A stretch of 32,596 bases of DNA from CAYRQF01 sp964615845 (GTDB taxonomy: Bacteria; Patescibacteriota; Minisyncoccia; Phycocordibacterales; CSBR16-119), in NCBI GenBank assembly GCA_964615845.1, contig CAZTRC010000007.1:1-32596 (forward strand), in the 5' to 3' direction. This document shows positions 23,231 through 31,540 of this stretch, piece by piece; positions within the stretch are counted from its first letter, which is position 1, and each line of letters begins with the position of its first letter. The position numbers were made by a program, and so were the translations under genes. The notes below the pieces were generated by a model. That model saw nothing but the letters and a program-made list of their open reading frames with translations. It searched no databases and was not told where the DNA came from.

Positions 23231-23887
23231 TTATTTGTCGCTCTTGGTTATATCGACTGCGCTCTCGGCCTCGCCGGGATTGAAAACTTTGTAGAAAAGC
23301 TCGACCTCGTCCTCAGTCTTGAGCTGCATCGTCCGCACGCCCATCCTGGAAAGACCCTGCTGAACCAGCGACACCCGTTGTTCGAGCTGTGAGCGTTCTT
23401 CACTAAAAGCCTGTTCTTTCTCTTTGATATCGACCGAAGTTTTACCGGCCGGCAAAATCCGATCCAAGATTCCACCACCGCTCTTGCCGCTGATGATTTG
23501 TTTGTTGAGCGGCACGACCAAGAAAAAGTGTTTGGTCATGATGTTGGTTGAATCGGTGAACTCCTTGATAAATTTAATGTATTCTTGAGTTTGAATTTTC
23601 AAAAGTGGCTCGTTTTGATTTTTCAGAGCTTCTTCGATAAGGGCGACATAGGAAGTAATATCAAACTTCCTCGATTGGATGGCTATTTGCACCGAAAAGT
23701 CGAGTGTGTTCAAAAAGTTTTGGAACTGTAGGAGTATGGCTGTCTGCTCGTCAGCGGATTTCAAAGAAATGTTGACCGATGACGCCATGAGAATCGCCCG
23801 CAATCCGCCGTCTTTCAATACGACGACCCCATCTTGGATCTCTTTGATCGGTACGAAATCTTGTGAAGCTTTTGCGTTTAAGGCCAT
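23231..23887 (-). CDS. TraC-like protein (VirB4 N-terminal-domain type)
   Basis: 218 residues, cytosolic, no Walker motifs. Residues ~1-130 resemble the N-terminal domain of TraC/VirB4 proteins: a strand pair with GVVVLKDGGLRAILMASSVNIS, then SADEQTAILLQFQNFLNTLDFSVQIAIQSR. That domain normally carries membrane/partner contacts. The C-terminus has a charged helical region with repeated Glu/Gln (QAFSEERSQLEQRVSLVQQG). It is encoded between PrgI and the ATPase with 3-nt spacers on both sides, so the three are translated as one unit. It may supply in trans part of the VirB4 N-terminal function or form a heteromer with it. Confidence 0.82.
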   Translation of the reverse strand: MALNAKASQDFVPIKEIQDGVVVLKDGGLRAILMASSVNISLKSADEQTAILLQFQNFLNTLDFSVQIAIQSRKFDITSYVALIEEALKNQNEPLLKIQTQEYIKFIKEFTDSTNIMTKHFFLVVPLNKQIISGKSGGGILDRILPAGKTSVDIKEKEQAFSEERSQLEQRVSLVQQGLSRMGVRTMQLKTEDEVELFYKVFNPGEAESAVDITKSDK

Positions 23888-23890
23888 AAA

Positions 23891-24307
23891 TTATTTATCT
23901 TTCTCTTCCATATCAAGCACGTCCAAACTCCAAGAGATATCGGAAAGCCTGCTTTCGGTTAATTTCGGAATGTTCGAGAGCGGCGGCGGAGGCGGAAGTA
24001 ATTTCTTGGCAAATTTCTTCTTCTCGGCGTGACGCTGTTTCCAGATATAGAGCTTGCTCTTGAAAGCGTAGCCAAACCAAGCCTGCAAAACTTCGATGAA
24101 AGGCTTGCTGTTTATCTTGTAAAAAGTAAGAGCCAGCGCGAGTCCGAGTATCGGCAAAATAAGCGGAATGGCGATGAGTGCTGGCAATAACTTCCAGATG
24201 GCGTACGACGCTCCCGCCCCGCCGGCCAAGTAGACGAATTGCTTGAAAGTAAAAGGTCCGAAGATCTTGTCCTCAATATCAATAAATTGCGGAACTTGGA
24301 AACGCAT
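23891..24307 (-). CDS. prgI: PrgI-family membrane protein
   Basis: PrgI proteins are small inner-membrane parts of Gram-positive-type conjugation machines, encoded next to VirB4. The 138 residues start with the family's typical MRFQVPQFIDIEDKIFGPFT and continue FKQFVYLAGG. Two transmembrane helices (about 25-41 and 43-62) follow, then a basic tail and a run of five prolines near 105-109. The ATG at 24307 is chosen because the family motif begins there. An in-frame TTG five codons upstream overlaps the promoter region. A TATACT box lies 6 nt before this ATG, so the message should be leaderless. The next gene follows after a 3-nt spacer. Confidence 0.9.
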   Translation of the reverse strand: MRFQVPQFIDIEDKIFGPFTFKQFVYLAGGAGASYAIWKLLPALIAIPLILPILGLALALTFYKINSKPFIEVLQAWFGYAFKSKLYIWKQRHAEKKKFAKKLLPPPPPLSNIPKLTESRLSDISWSLDVLDMEEKDK

Positions 24308-24313
24308 GGGTAT

Positions 24314-24319
24314 AGTATA
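24314..24319 (-). promoter_or_regulatory. -10 box of the prgI-virB4 operon, leaderless geometry
   Basis: TATACT on the minus strand ends 6 nt before the prgI ATG. A TG touches the box directly rather than with the usual one-base spacing. Upstream lie degenerate 7-bp repeats. Confidence 0.6.
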
Positions 24320-24336
24320 CAATATTTAGTATGCCG

Positions 24337-24371
24337 TATACAGTATACTAAATACTTTATACTCAATACTC
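24337..24371 (-). repeat. Degenerate heptamer tandem repeats upstream of prgI
   Basis: Five consecutive 7-mers on the plus strand read TATACAG, TATACTA, AATACTT, TATACTC and AATACTC (consensus WATACWN). They fill most of the spacer between the 200-residue gene and the prgI promoter. Confidence 0.65.
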
Positions 24372-24372
24372 A

Positions 24373-24975
24373 TTATTCTAACGGCTCACGATACGGGTCG
24401 AGGAAATTTCTCGGCTTGTCGGATGCATCGATCGAGCTTACTTTCGTCTTGAAGACGGCGCTTTGGGGCGCGGGTTTGGCCGGCTCTTCCTGTTTGATAG
24501 GAGCGACAACGGATGCCGTTTTAGTGTCGGGAATAACTGAGGCGTCAGTAACTTCTTCTTTGATTTGATCGGACGTTTCGTCTTCTTCTTCACCCAAGCT
24601 CACCCCGGCTTTTTTCATTTCACTCACATCATCATCGGTTAGATTTTCTTCTTCCTTGGCAAGTTCTAACTTCAGGTGAGTTTTAATCTGTTCGTTTATT
24701 TCTCTATTTATCTCTTCGATGATGTCGTCTGCGTCATCTGACCTTACACCGATCTCGTTTATGACAATCGAACGAAATTCATCTGGGTGAACGATGCCGA
24801 CCAAGACCAAGATGAGTTCGTTCTGAAGTTCGCCAATATCGTCGACGTGCATGTCGTGTTTTCGTCCGATATCAAAGACAATCTTTTCCCAATTTGAAGA
24901 ACGTATGGCATTAGCCAAAGCTTTTGGTAACTCTTCCATTCTTTCTTCAATTTTTTTCTTAAAAGCTGTGTCCAT
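24373..24975 (-). CDS. Acidic cytosolic protein of the secretion cluster, unknown function
   Basis: 200 residues, no signal peptide or membrane segment. Residues ~1-95 are a compact helical region (KKKIEERMEELPKALANAIR ... DIGRKHDMHVDDIGELQNELILVLVGIVHPDEFRSIV) of a kind I associate with candidate-phyla proteins of unknown function. Residues ~96-200 are acidic, Pro/Thr-rich and probably disordered. It follows the VirB6-like gene after TAA-TTT (3 nt), so it is cotranscribed with it. The prgI operon has its own promoter after it. It could be a cytosolic regulator or substrate-recognition partner; nothing in the sequence fixes this. Confidence 0.68.
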   Translation of the reverse strand: MDTAFKKKIEERMEELPKALANAIRSSNWEKIVFDIGRKHDMHVDDIGELQNELILVLVGIVHPDEFRSIVINEIGVRSDDADDIIEEINREINEQIKTHLKLELAKEEENLTDDDVSEMKKAGVSLGEEEDETSDQIKEEVTDASVIPDTKTASVVAPIKQEEPAKPAPQSAVFKTKVSSIDASDKPRNFLDPYREPLE

Positions 24976-24978
24976 AAA

Positions 24979-27075
24979 TTATTTTTTGTCTTTACTTTCT
25001 TCTTTTTGGTCCTTTTCTTCTGATTTTTGAGCTTTTCGGCGAGTTTCTGCAGATGCTCTTGATCTGGCTTGATTTCCTACGCCACCATGTCCCGTCGCCA
25101 AATCATACAAACGTGTAAGTCCAGTTGACTGAACTGAATTGGCATACTGTTTGAGCATCTGTGTATTGTGAGCATTCATTGATTTGTTGAGAGCCTTGAA
25201 ATCTTCCTCTTCTCTCTTCCATTTGGATTCGAAATCATCTTTTATGACCTTATTAATGCTGGAAACCCTAGCTTTATTATTGGCAATATCACGTTGCGCC
25301 TGTGCTTTAGCTGCTGGTGTACCTGCTGTAGAGTAGTCGGCTTCCGCTTGTTTCTGATCTTTCTCGGCTTTCTCTTTTTGTTTCTTCCAACCTTCATAAT
25401 CCGCACTAACAATAGTAGTACCGCCCTTACCATCAGGAACCGCTTTTTGAACATCTTTTTTAGAGGTTTCATTTTTAGCCTCAAGAAAGTCTGTTTCAGC
25501 TTCAATCTTAGATTTATTGACTATGCGTTTCGTCTTATTGCCTTTATCGTCAACATGCTCGTATTCCAGATTCTGATTTACGTGCTCGTCAACCTTGAGA
25601 TTCTTTGTGAATTCCTCTTTCCTCTTCTGATACTCTTCTACACGCTGCGTATAACCACCCTTCGTCGTGCCTTTGGTAAAGTTATCCGCGCTTGCAAAAC
25701 CAGCCGTGGCTAAACCCTTTGACATGAAGCCGGTCGTCTTTTGACCAACCGCCGTGTTTCGGAAGTCGAAACTAGACTTGGAGGCGGCATCATTTACTTT
25801 GTATAGCTGTCTGGCAAATCTGTTATTGGAAGCGGCATTTTGGAACCATTTCTTTTTGGATAAATGTGCCGTCCCGCGACCAATAACTCCCCGACCAATG
25901 GCACCAACACCACCAGTAGCCAGACCCATCGCACCCGTAGCGACAAATCCAAGAGCGGTGCCCGCAAACTTCGTAACCGCCTCTCCAGCTTTTCCGGCCA
26001 TCTCTTTTGCTTGAGCTTTGGCCATATTTAAAATGACAATAATCGCGATAAATGGAATAAAGACAAACATTAATTGTTGGATGCTCGACTGGTCGCCTGT
26101 TGGAACCGTTGAACTAAAAGCGATGTCGAGGAACATGATTAGAAGAAACAAGAAAAACAAGAAAACAGGCGCCATGAAAGAGAGCGATAGTGTCTGTTTA
26201 AGCCATTTTCCCCAACCAAAATCACCAAAAAAATTCGAGGCGCCTGGAATAGCAATACTTGCAAAGGCTAATGGCGAAAATATCATCATGAACCACAAAC
26301 CGATGACCCTGGCTGCAAATAATAAAAAAGTTGAAAGAAATGTAAGTGCAATTACAACATTTACTATCGTTACAACTAGCATGATTAAAAACGTCCATCC
26401 TGGATCAAGAGTCCCTGGTGGTAGTCCTGGACCATAGCGTGGTTTAAACAAGTTTGTTGAAAGAATCTTTTGTGGCGAGACTTTTTCTACAAGAGCTTGA
26501 GATATGGTTTTATGGTCAGCGCCATCGTCGTTCGTGACTTCAATGTTATTGTAAAATGCTCTAGCTAAAATATTTCCAGCGTCAATTATAACCTTGGTGA
26601 AAAACAGACTGAAGTTGATGAGGAGCGCGGCGATGATGATTGATTTCAAGAACTTTTTCGTTTCCGATCCAGCCGCTTGGAGAATGTGTTTGATCGCGAC
26701 ATAAAGCAAAGCAAAAATGAAAAGAACGTTGGCTATATCGCGCATAATGGCCCAACCTTTATTAACAAATTCGTTACTAGTCGCTCCATTATAAGAAGCT
26801 GTGTCTAAAGAGTAGGCAATAAAGTAATCGAAGATTGACCCCGTCATATAGGCAAGCCAGCTTGATGGATACAAAATGACGTTATAGTATGCCTCCAAGA
26901 GACATCCGGTGATAGTCCAATTCTCAGTAGTACAAGTTTGCAGCTGTGCTTCGAACTCCGTACTATAAGGATTATTAGTGGCTGGCGTTTGAGCCAAAAC
27001 CGAAGAAGCCGGAGCAAGAAATACTCCGAAAATGATCCCCAGCGCAAAAGTGGCTATCGCTATTTTTTTCTTCAT
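24979..27075 (-). CDS. VirB6/TrbL-like polytopic membrane protein
   Basis: Likely inner-membrane channel component of a type IV machine. From the ATG at 27075 it has 698 residues: a signal peptide (about 1-28, cut near VLA-Q), then six to seven hydrophobic segments up to ~residue 390, including FLKSIIIAALLINFSLFF, a long double segment LIMLVVTIVNVVIALTFLSTF and FMAPVFLFFLFLLIMFL. A Gly/Ala-rich region follows, and finally a ~250-residue charged, lysine/glutamate-rich cytosolic tail, probably coiled coil. The in-frame ATG at 27120 is rejected: it lies in the promoter -10 and would bury the signal peptide. TrbL/VirB6 similarity rests on topology and neighbours (PrgI, VirB4) rather than a strong motif. 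Confidence 0.85.
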   Translation of the reverse strand: MKKKIAIATFALGIIFGVFLAPASSVLAQTPATNNPYSTEFEAQLQTCTTENWTITGCLLEAYYNVILYPSSWLAYMTGSIFDYFIAYSLDTASYNGATSNEFVNKGWAIMRDIANVLFIFALLYVAIKHILQAAGSETKKFLKSIIIAALLINFSLFFTKVIIDAGNILARAFYNNIEVTNDDGADHKTISQALVEKVSPQKILSTNLFKPRYGPGLPPGTLDPGWTFLIMLVVTIVNVVIALTFLSTFLLFAARVIGLWFMMIFSPLAFASIAIPGASNFFGDFGWGKWLKQTLSLSFMAPVFLFFLFLLIMFLDIAFSSTVPTGDQSSIQQLMFVFIPFIAIIVILNMAKAQAKEMAGKAGEAVTKFAGTALGFVATGAMGLATGGVGAIGRGVIGRGTAHLSKKKWFQNAASNNRFARQLYKVNDAASKSSFDFRNTAVGQKTTGFMSKGLATAGFASADNFTKGTTKGGYTQRVEEYQKRKEEFTKNLKVDEHVNQNLEYEHVDDKGNKTKRIVNKSKIEAETDFLEAKNETSKKDVQKAVPDGKGGTTIVSADYEGWKKQKEKAEKDQKQAEADYSTAGTPAAKAQAQRDIANNKARVSSINKVIKDDFESKWKREEEDFKALNKSMNAHNTQMLKQYANSVQSTGLTRLYDLATGHGGVGNQARSRASAETRRKAQKSEEKDQKEESKDKK

Positions 27076-27089
27076 GAATTGAAACGCAA

Positions 27090-27130
27090 AACACCCAGAA
27101 TACTTAAAACAGTATAGCATTCTGGGCGTT
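27090..27130 (-). promoter_or_regulatory. Promoter inside an inverted repeat ahead of the VirB6-like gene
   Basis: On the minus strand AACGCCCAGAAT (27130-27119) and ATTCTGGGTGTT (27101-27090) form a 12-bp inverted repeat with one G-T pair. The extended -10 TGCTATACT (27119-27111) starts at the inner edge of the first arm. The hairpin could end upstream transcripts, or the arms could be operator half-sites around the promoter. Confidence 0.6.
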
Positions 27131-27162
27131 GCAAGCCTTGCGTCAGTTGTGCAAATCCTGGC

Positions 27163-27965
27163 CTAGTAAACGCTCTCCAAAGCGTCTTCAAATACATCTA
27201 GGCCGTTTGACGGGTTGTCTATAGTGACACCGTTAAACTCTACATTGATGTCATTGGCACCGGTACCGAAATCAATGCCCGGCAAGAAATCAGCGTCAGG
27301 AGCCGGAAGCGAAGTAAACGGAGCTATCGTCTGAGTGAATGGGAAGACTGGCGGCGGATATGCGACGCGCTGATCCGGATACGGATAGTTCGCATTTACT
27401 GTTTCCTGGATACAAGCATTCAAATGTCCTTCTGTAACACCAATCTGAGCTTCGTAGTACGTGATACGGCTGATCAAGTTGTCGAGCTGATCTTGTGTCA
27501 CGAAGTTCGCCGAGATACTGTTGTAGACCGATATCTGGGCCTGGACGTTCGGATCGTTCGGATCGAGGACTCCGTTGTTCTGGGCAGCTATCTGCGCCAA
27601 AGATGTTTGGATATTTCCGAGCAAGATGAGGTAGTTGGTGATGTTCGCCAAGTAATTATTTAGGAAGTCGAGCTCTGCTTGGTATGTGCCCATGTTGTAG
27701 AAAAGTGACGGCAAGAGAGGTCTTACGCTTGGTGGCGGATTGATGAGGTTGTATCCGCCGTCCGTAGTATCTTGCATCCTTTCAGAATAAAGATTGAAAA
27801 CATTTTCCATGAAAGCGACGAATTCAGCATACGAATCCATATCGGTGCTTTCATCGATATCGACGCCAGTCAGGTTGAATATCTGGGTGGAATAATAATC
27901 CTGATTTTCTTGGGCCGCCAAAGCTTGGTCGGGGTTACTTGAGACAAACGGGATGATGGCCGTCA
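27163..27965 (-). CDS. C-terminal part of an exported protein (5' end in gap)
   Basis: The frame is open from the gap edge to the TAG at 27163, giving about 267 residues with no convincing ATG start. It is probably the C-terminus of the gene entering the gap from the other side (28066-29474). Content: a glutamine/asparagine-rich helical region with repeated aromatic residues (LDFLNNYLANITNYLILLGNIQTSLAQIAAQNNG), one cysteine, and a Pro/Phe-rich linker (YPPPVFPFTQ) before an acidic end. Function unknown; from position it belongs to the secretion cluster. The alternative that it is a separate gene starting inside the gap cannot be excluded, because the N count is arbitrary. Confidence 0.7.
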
Positions 27966-28065
27966 NNNNNNNNNNNNNNNNNNNNNNNNNNNNNNNNNNN
28001 NNNNNNNNNNNNNNNNNNNNNNNNNNNNNNNNNNNNNNNNNNNNNNNNNNNNNNNNNNNNNNNNN
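27966..28065. other. Scaffold gap of 100 N
   Basis: Exactly 100 N. Coding sequence runs into it from both sides on the minus strand. If the gap were really 100 nt the two frames would not join, but the length is a placeholder. Confidence 0.99.
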
Positions 28066-29474
28066 GGCTGGAGACCTTGGACCTGAGCCAAAAGGACGTT
28101 GTCGGCGGCGGTACCTCCGGTATCAGCAGACGAAAGAGAGTTTAGGCCCTGCTCAACGAGCTGAGTCAAAAGTGCGTCGATGATGAGACCAATGTCTTCG
28201 TTGAGTTCGTCGGCCATCAAAAGCTCCTCTTGCGGAATCTTGATCGCATCTTTTATCTGGTCGGAAATAATACCGCCAGGAGTGAGGTTTCGCCATTGAC
28301 GACAGACGCTCCTCATAGTAAACACCTGTAAATCATAGGCTTGCTCCTCCGTCATCGGTGTTTGGAGATTCGGATTATATTGGATTTCAGTATAAACCAC
28401 ATCCGGCACCGGTCCACCCGTTGGCGTATGGTATGGATCGTCTTCGGGAATATAATCATCTTCTGGATCCCCCGTCGCGGTAAGTACACACTCTCTTTGG
28501 TCCAGGAAACCGCCCGACTGAGTGAGTTGAGAGCGAAAATCAAGTGAGGCGTTTATACTCGTGCCTTGAATTTGTCGAGCTATGTAATTATTGGTTTCAA
28601 AATACTGTGATATGGGGTTGTTGGCTGGTCGAAGCATGCCGACATATCCAGCCCAACCTCCGACACTGAAATCAACACTGAATTCTTCGGCCGTGCCGTG
28701 CGCCAAAACTTCGTTTAGAGAAAATTGTGCTTCTTGATAAAAGTCTCGCTGGAGATTGGTGAGAATGGCCTCCATCACATCCTGACCAAATGGACAATTT
28801 CCAGCCTGGAAACATCCGGTGAGTCCGCCAGTTACCATGTTTATCTCTTCGGTCGCGATATCAGAGAAAAATCCAGCCGTGTCTTCGAGATAGTGAGGCT
28901 GGCCCTCGAAGCCGTTGTTGATCCAGTCGACGGTCGCGAGTGTAATCTTGTCGAGAGCTTTGGTCGCGGCGTATTTTACAATCTTGTCGAGACAACCTTC
29001 TTTCTTCGTGTCTTTGAGCTCTTCTTTTTTGATAACTTTGAGCTTGGCGCTTGCGCTTGAATCGAAATCATTGATGCTTGAGATTGCGCCCTGATCATTG
29101 ACTGGTACAGTTGACATGGAAGAGCTCGCTTGACTCACAACATCTTCAAGGCCGCCTTCAGTCACGCCACCCGCGAGATCATTTTCACCATCATCGCCAC
29201 CAAAAAGGCTAGTTATCGTACCTCCCAAAGGATTATCTCCTCCGCCGTCTCCGCCAAGACCTCCTATTGCAGACAACGCACAGTTGGCGCCGATGCCTAA
29301 AATTCCTCCGAGGTCCGCGCCAAGTCCACCATTTCCTCCAAGAGAACCCGAAGCTGAGGCCTGCGCAAAAACCGCCTTTGGCTGATATGAAAGCGCCATG
29401 ACGAGCAAAATAAAAACTGCCGCCATAAAGCGAGAATATTTTTTGACCGTAGAAATGTGGGCACTATTCAACAT
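28066..29474 (-). CDS. Large exported protein of the secretion cluster (3' end in gap)
   Basis: About 469 residues before the gap. Residues ~16-37 form a signal peptide or anchor (FMAAVFILLVMALSYQPKAVFA), followed by a Gly-rich stretch (about 40-105). A conserved-looking domain follows: CLDKIVKYAATKALDKITLA, then TVDWINNGFEGQPHYLEDT, further on a GCFQAGNCPFG cysteine pair and CRQWRNLTPGGIISDQI. This is a protein type I have met in candidate-phyla pilus/secretion clusters but whose function is not established. Its ATG directly follows the TAA of the upstream gene (TAAATG), so they are translationally coupled. The next 267 residues past the gap (27163-27965) probably belong to it. Confidence 0.78.
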
Positions 29475-30374
29475 TTAATTGATTATACCACTCGATTGCA
29501 AATAATCAGCCAAACTATAGAGCGTGTCTTCGAGTGCTTTCGAATATTCGCTGTATTGCCGTAAACCAGTGAGCGCCGTCAGAGGATCTTCGTTCATAGA
29601 TCTAATATTTATGAGGGAAAGGCTCATCTTGGCCGTGTTGTTCGCCATCGCGAGATGGATACCGGCCGCGTTGTGTGGCGCGGGAGTTTGGAGAAGGTTG
29701 TTTGAGAGTTCTTGGTAAAAGAAAATCAGCTTGTCGAGATCGTCCGATGCCGCCACTTCCCCGGAGGCGAAACGGTAAACGATCGAGAGGTCATCGAGAC
29801 CAGATTTTACAAGATTTTTATAAGCGAGGTCGAGACTCTTTTTGTAATCAGACGCCGTCACAGACTTAAGTTCAATGTCTAACAAAGTAAAAGGGTCCGG
29901 AATAGCCGCGCTGGTAATCGATTGGCCAAAAGAATCCGAAAAACTCTTGAGCATCTCTGGCGTGAGGCCTCCCTGTTGATTGACGAGAGAAGCGGTCGCG
30001 AAAAACTGCCGAGCAAAGACTTCGGTTTGATTTAAGTCTTCTTCCGGCTCTTCATCAGAAGTATTGTTCTTTCTTTTTATTTCTTCTTTCTTCAGACGAA
30101 TTTCATCGCCGTCGGAGGCACCGTCGCCGTTGGTGTCGAATTGCGTCGGACTTGTACCCCACAAGCCTTCTTCCCAATCGTAAATGCCATCTTTGTCCGT
30201 GTCCAAAGTGTAGACGCTATTTTCAGTGAGGGTGGTGAGCTCTTCCTCCCCGCCTTTCTTTTCATAAGTCGTCTTGGGTGAAAATAAATATGAGATGAGC
30301 CAAATGCCACCGATTATCAAGATGACGATGCCGAAGAATTTTAGGAAATTTTTTGATGGGAGGTATTTGTTCAT
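29475..30374 (-). CDS. Anchored protein with Ca-binding (thrombospondin type 3-like) repeats
   Basis: 299 residues. One transmembrane helix at about 12-31 (FFGIVILIIGGIWLISYLF) anchors an extracytoplasmic domain. Two acidic Ca-binding-like loops follow each other: DTDKDGIYDWEE at 58-69 and DTNGDGASDGDE at 80-91, the spacing seen in thrombospondin type 3-like repeats of bacterial surface proteins. The remaining ~180 residues are helical, with no recognised family. It sits between the PG-binding/TIG protein (2-nt spacer) and the large exported protein (stop and start adjacent), so all three are one operon. A structural or assembly role at the cell wall is likely. Confidence 0.8.
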   Translation of the reverse strand: MNKYLPSKNFLKFFGIVILIIGGIWLISYLFSPKTTYEKKGGEEELTTLTENSVYTLDTDKDGIYDWEEGLWGTSPTQFDTNGDGASDGDEIRLKKEEIKRKNNTSDEEPEEDLNQTEVFARQFFATASLVNQQGGLTPEMLKSFSDSFGQSITSAAIPDPFTLLDIELKSVTASDYKKSLDLAYKNLVKSGLDDLSIVYRFASGEVAASDDLDKLIFFYQELSNNLLQTPAPHNAAGIHLAMANNTAKMSLSLINIRSMNEDPLTALTGLRQYSEYSKALEDTLYSLADYLQSSGIIN

Positions 30375-30376
30375 GA

Positions 30377-31534
30377 TTATGCGCTAGGAAAATCGTAAAT
30401 GGATGTGCCGACGCCACGGAGTAAGTCAATTTGACTATCGGCACTATCTCCAGAAGATTCACAAACATAACCAGCGGTATTCTCACACTGGAACTGCATT
30501 GGCATCGTGCCACCAATGACATTTGGACCAGAAGAGAAAACATTGTAGTTGCTGTGAAGAGTGGACATGCCCGGCTTGTAAACAGTCGTCACGGTCGAGT
30601 GTGTCGCTATGTCGTCGATTTCCAAGATGATTCCAAAATTATAATAGCAAGTACACGTTGTCGTCTCACTTATGCTTCCGCCAAAGAAGTTATTTATCGA
30701 TATAGCGTAAGCCCGTTTAATCGGACTGAAAATTTCTCTGACTATTTGACGCGGGGTCCTCTTGGCCTCAGCAATAATCTTAGTTTGAAAATCATTTTCT
30801 TTTTGGACTTTTTTCAAGACGTCTTTTAAATTTCCCGAACTGATTTCGTCGTCCGTGATTACAGCGAAAACCGGATCCGTCCAGCTCGTATCCCCTACAG
30901 GATTTTGGACATAGATGAGAGCCGCTTCCATTTCTGCATCGTCTGGAATTTCCAGTTTTATATGTTTTGAATTCACGAGATCAAAAGGCACTTTGCCATT
31001 CGAACCGACATAAACTTTGCTGGTGCGTGTAAATCCTGTCCCGTAAATATCCAGCGTATCCCCTGGCTGAGGGTTTTCCGGCTCAATCGAAGTGATACTC
31101 AAATACGAACTACTGCTTGTAACTGTCGGCCTGTCATCTTCTTCGGCCAAAAGTTTCGGGATTTGAGTGTAGAGATTGCTGGAATAATCGATTTGTGTGG
31201 AAGTGGTTGGTGAAGCTGAAACACCCGGAAGAGTATTTAATTTCGCCCTAGATTTCGGGCCCACAATTCCGTCTGGCGTGAGGCCATGCTTCATCTGGAA
31301 AGCGACGACAGCTTTGTGGGTGAGACTTCCGAAGTAGTTCGTCTCGTACCCGGGCGAACCGACGCCATATGTAGCTATTTGGGTGCTCGCGTCCTTGTTT
31401 AGAGTTTGTTGGAGGATTTTCACTTCTGGCGAAGTGATGCCTTGGCGCAAAGTGCTCTCAAAGACATAAGCGGCTCGGCCAGAGTATGGCAAAAAAGCTA
31501 AGAGGAAAAATAGCAATACGGCATATCTTTTCAT
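30377..31534 (-). CDS. Exported peptidoglycan-binding protein with a TIG/IPT domain
   Basis: 385 residues. Residues 1-21 are a signal peptide (LLFFLLAFLPYSGRA). Residues ~28-101 are a PG_binding_1-type domain (SPEVKILQQTLNKD ... FQMKHGLTPDGIVGPKSRAKLN). Residues ~144-226 form a TIG/IPT-type Ig fold (ITSIEPENPQPGDTLDIYGTGF ... VYVGSNGK). The C-terminal ~120 residues contain a CTC motif and a further cysteine pair. It is the first gene of the secretion cluster. A TATAAT box lies exactly 6 nt before the ATG and overlaps the rsmA stop codon, predicting a leaderless message. The second PG-binding protein of the cluster is at its other end (16854-18485). Confidence 0.85.
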   Translation of the reverse strand: MKRYAVLLFFLLAFLPYSGRAAYVFESTLRQGITSPEVKILQQTLNKDASTQIATYGVGSPGYETNYFGSLTHKAVVAFQMKHGLTPDGIVGPKSRAKLNTLPGVSASPTTSTQIDYSSNLYTQIPKLLAEEDDRPTVTSSSSYLSITSIEPENPQPGDTLDIYGTGFTRTSKVYVGSNGKVPFDLVNSKHIKLEIPDDAEMEAALIYVQNPVGDTSWTDPVFAVITDDEISSGNLKDVLKKVQKENDFQTKIIAEAKRTPRQIVREIFSPIKRAYAISINNFFGGSISETTTCTCYYNFGIILEIDDIATHSTVTTVYKPGMSTLHSNYNVFSSGPNVIGGTMPMQFQCENTAGYVCESSGDSADSQIDLLRGVGTSIYDFPSA

Positions 31535-31540
31535 GCGCCC

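Noticed and set aside
24307..24322. Upstream TTG start for prgI, five codons earlier
   Set aside because: The PrgI family motif begins at the ATG, and the added codons are the -10 box and its spacer.
27076..27120. Upstream ATG for the VirB6-like gene
   Set aside because: This ATG is part of the TGCTATACT promoter, and the 15 added residues would stand before a normal signal peptide.
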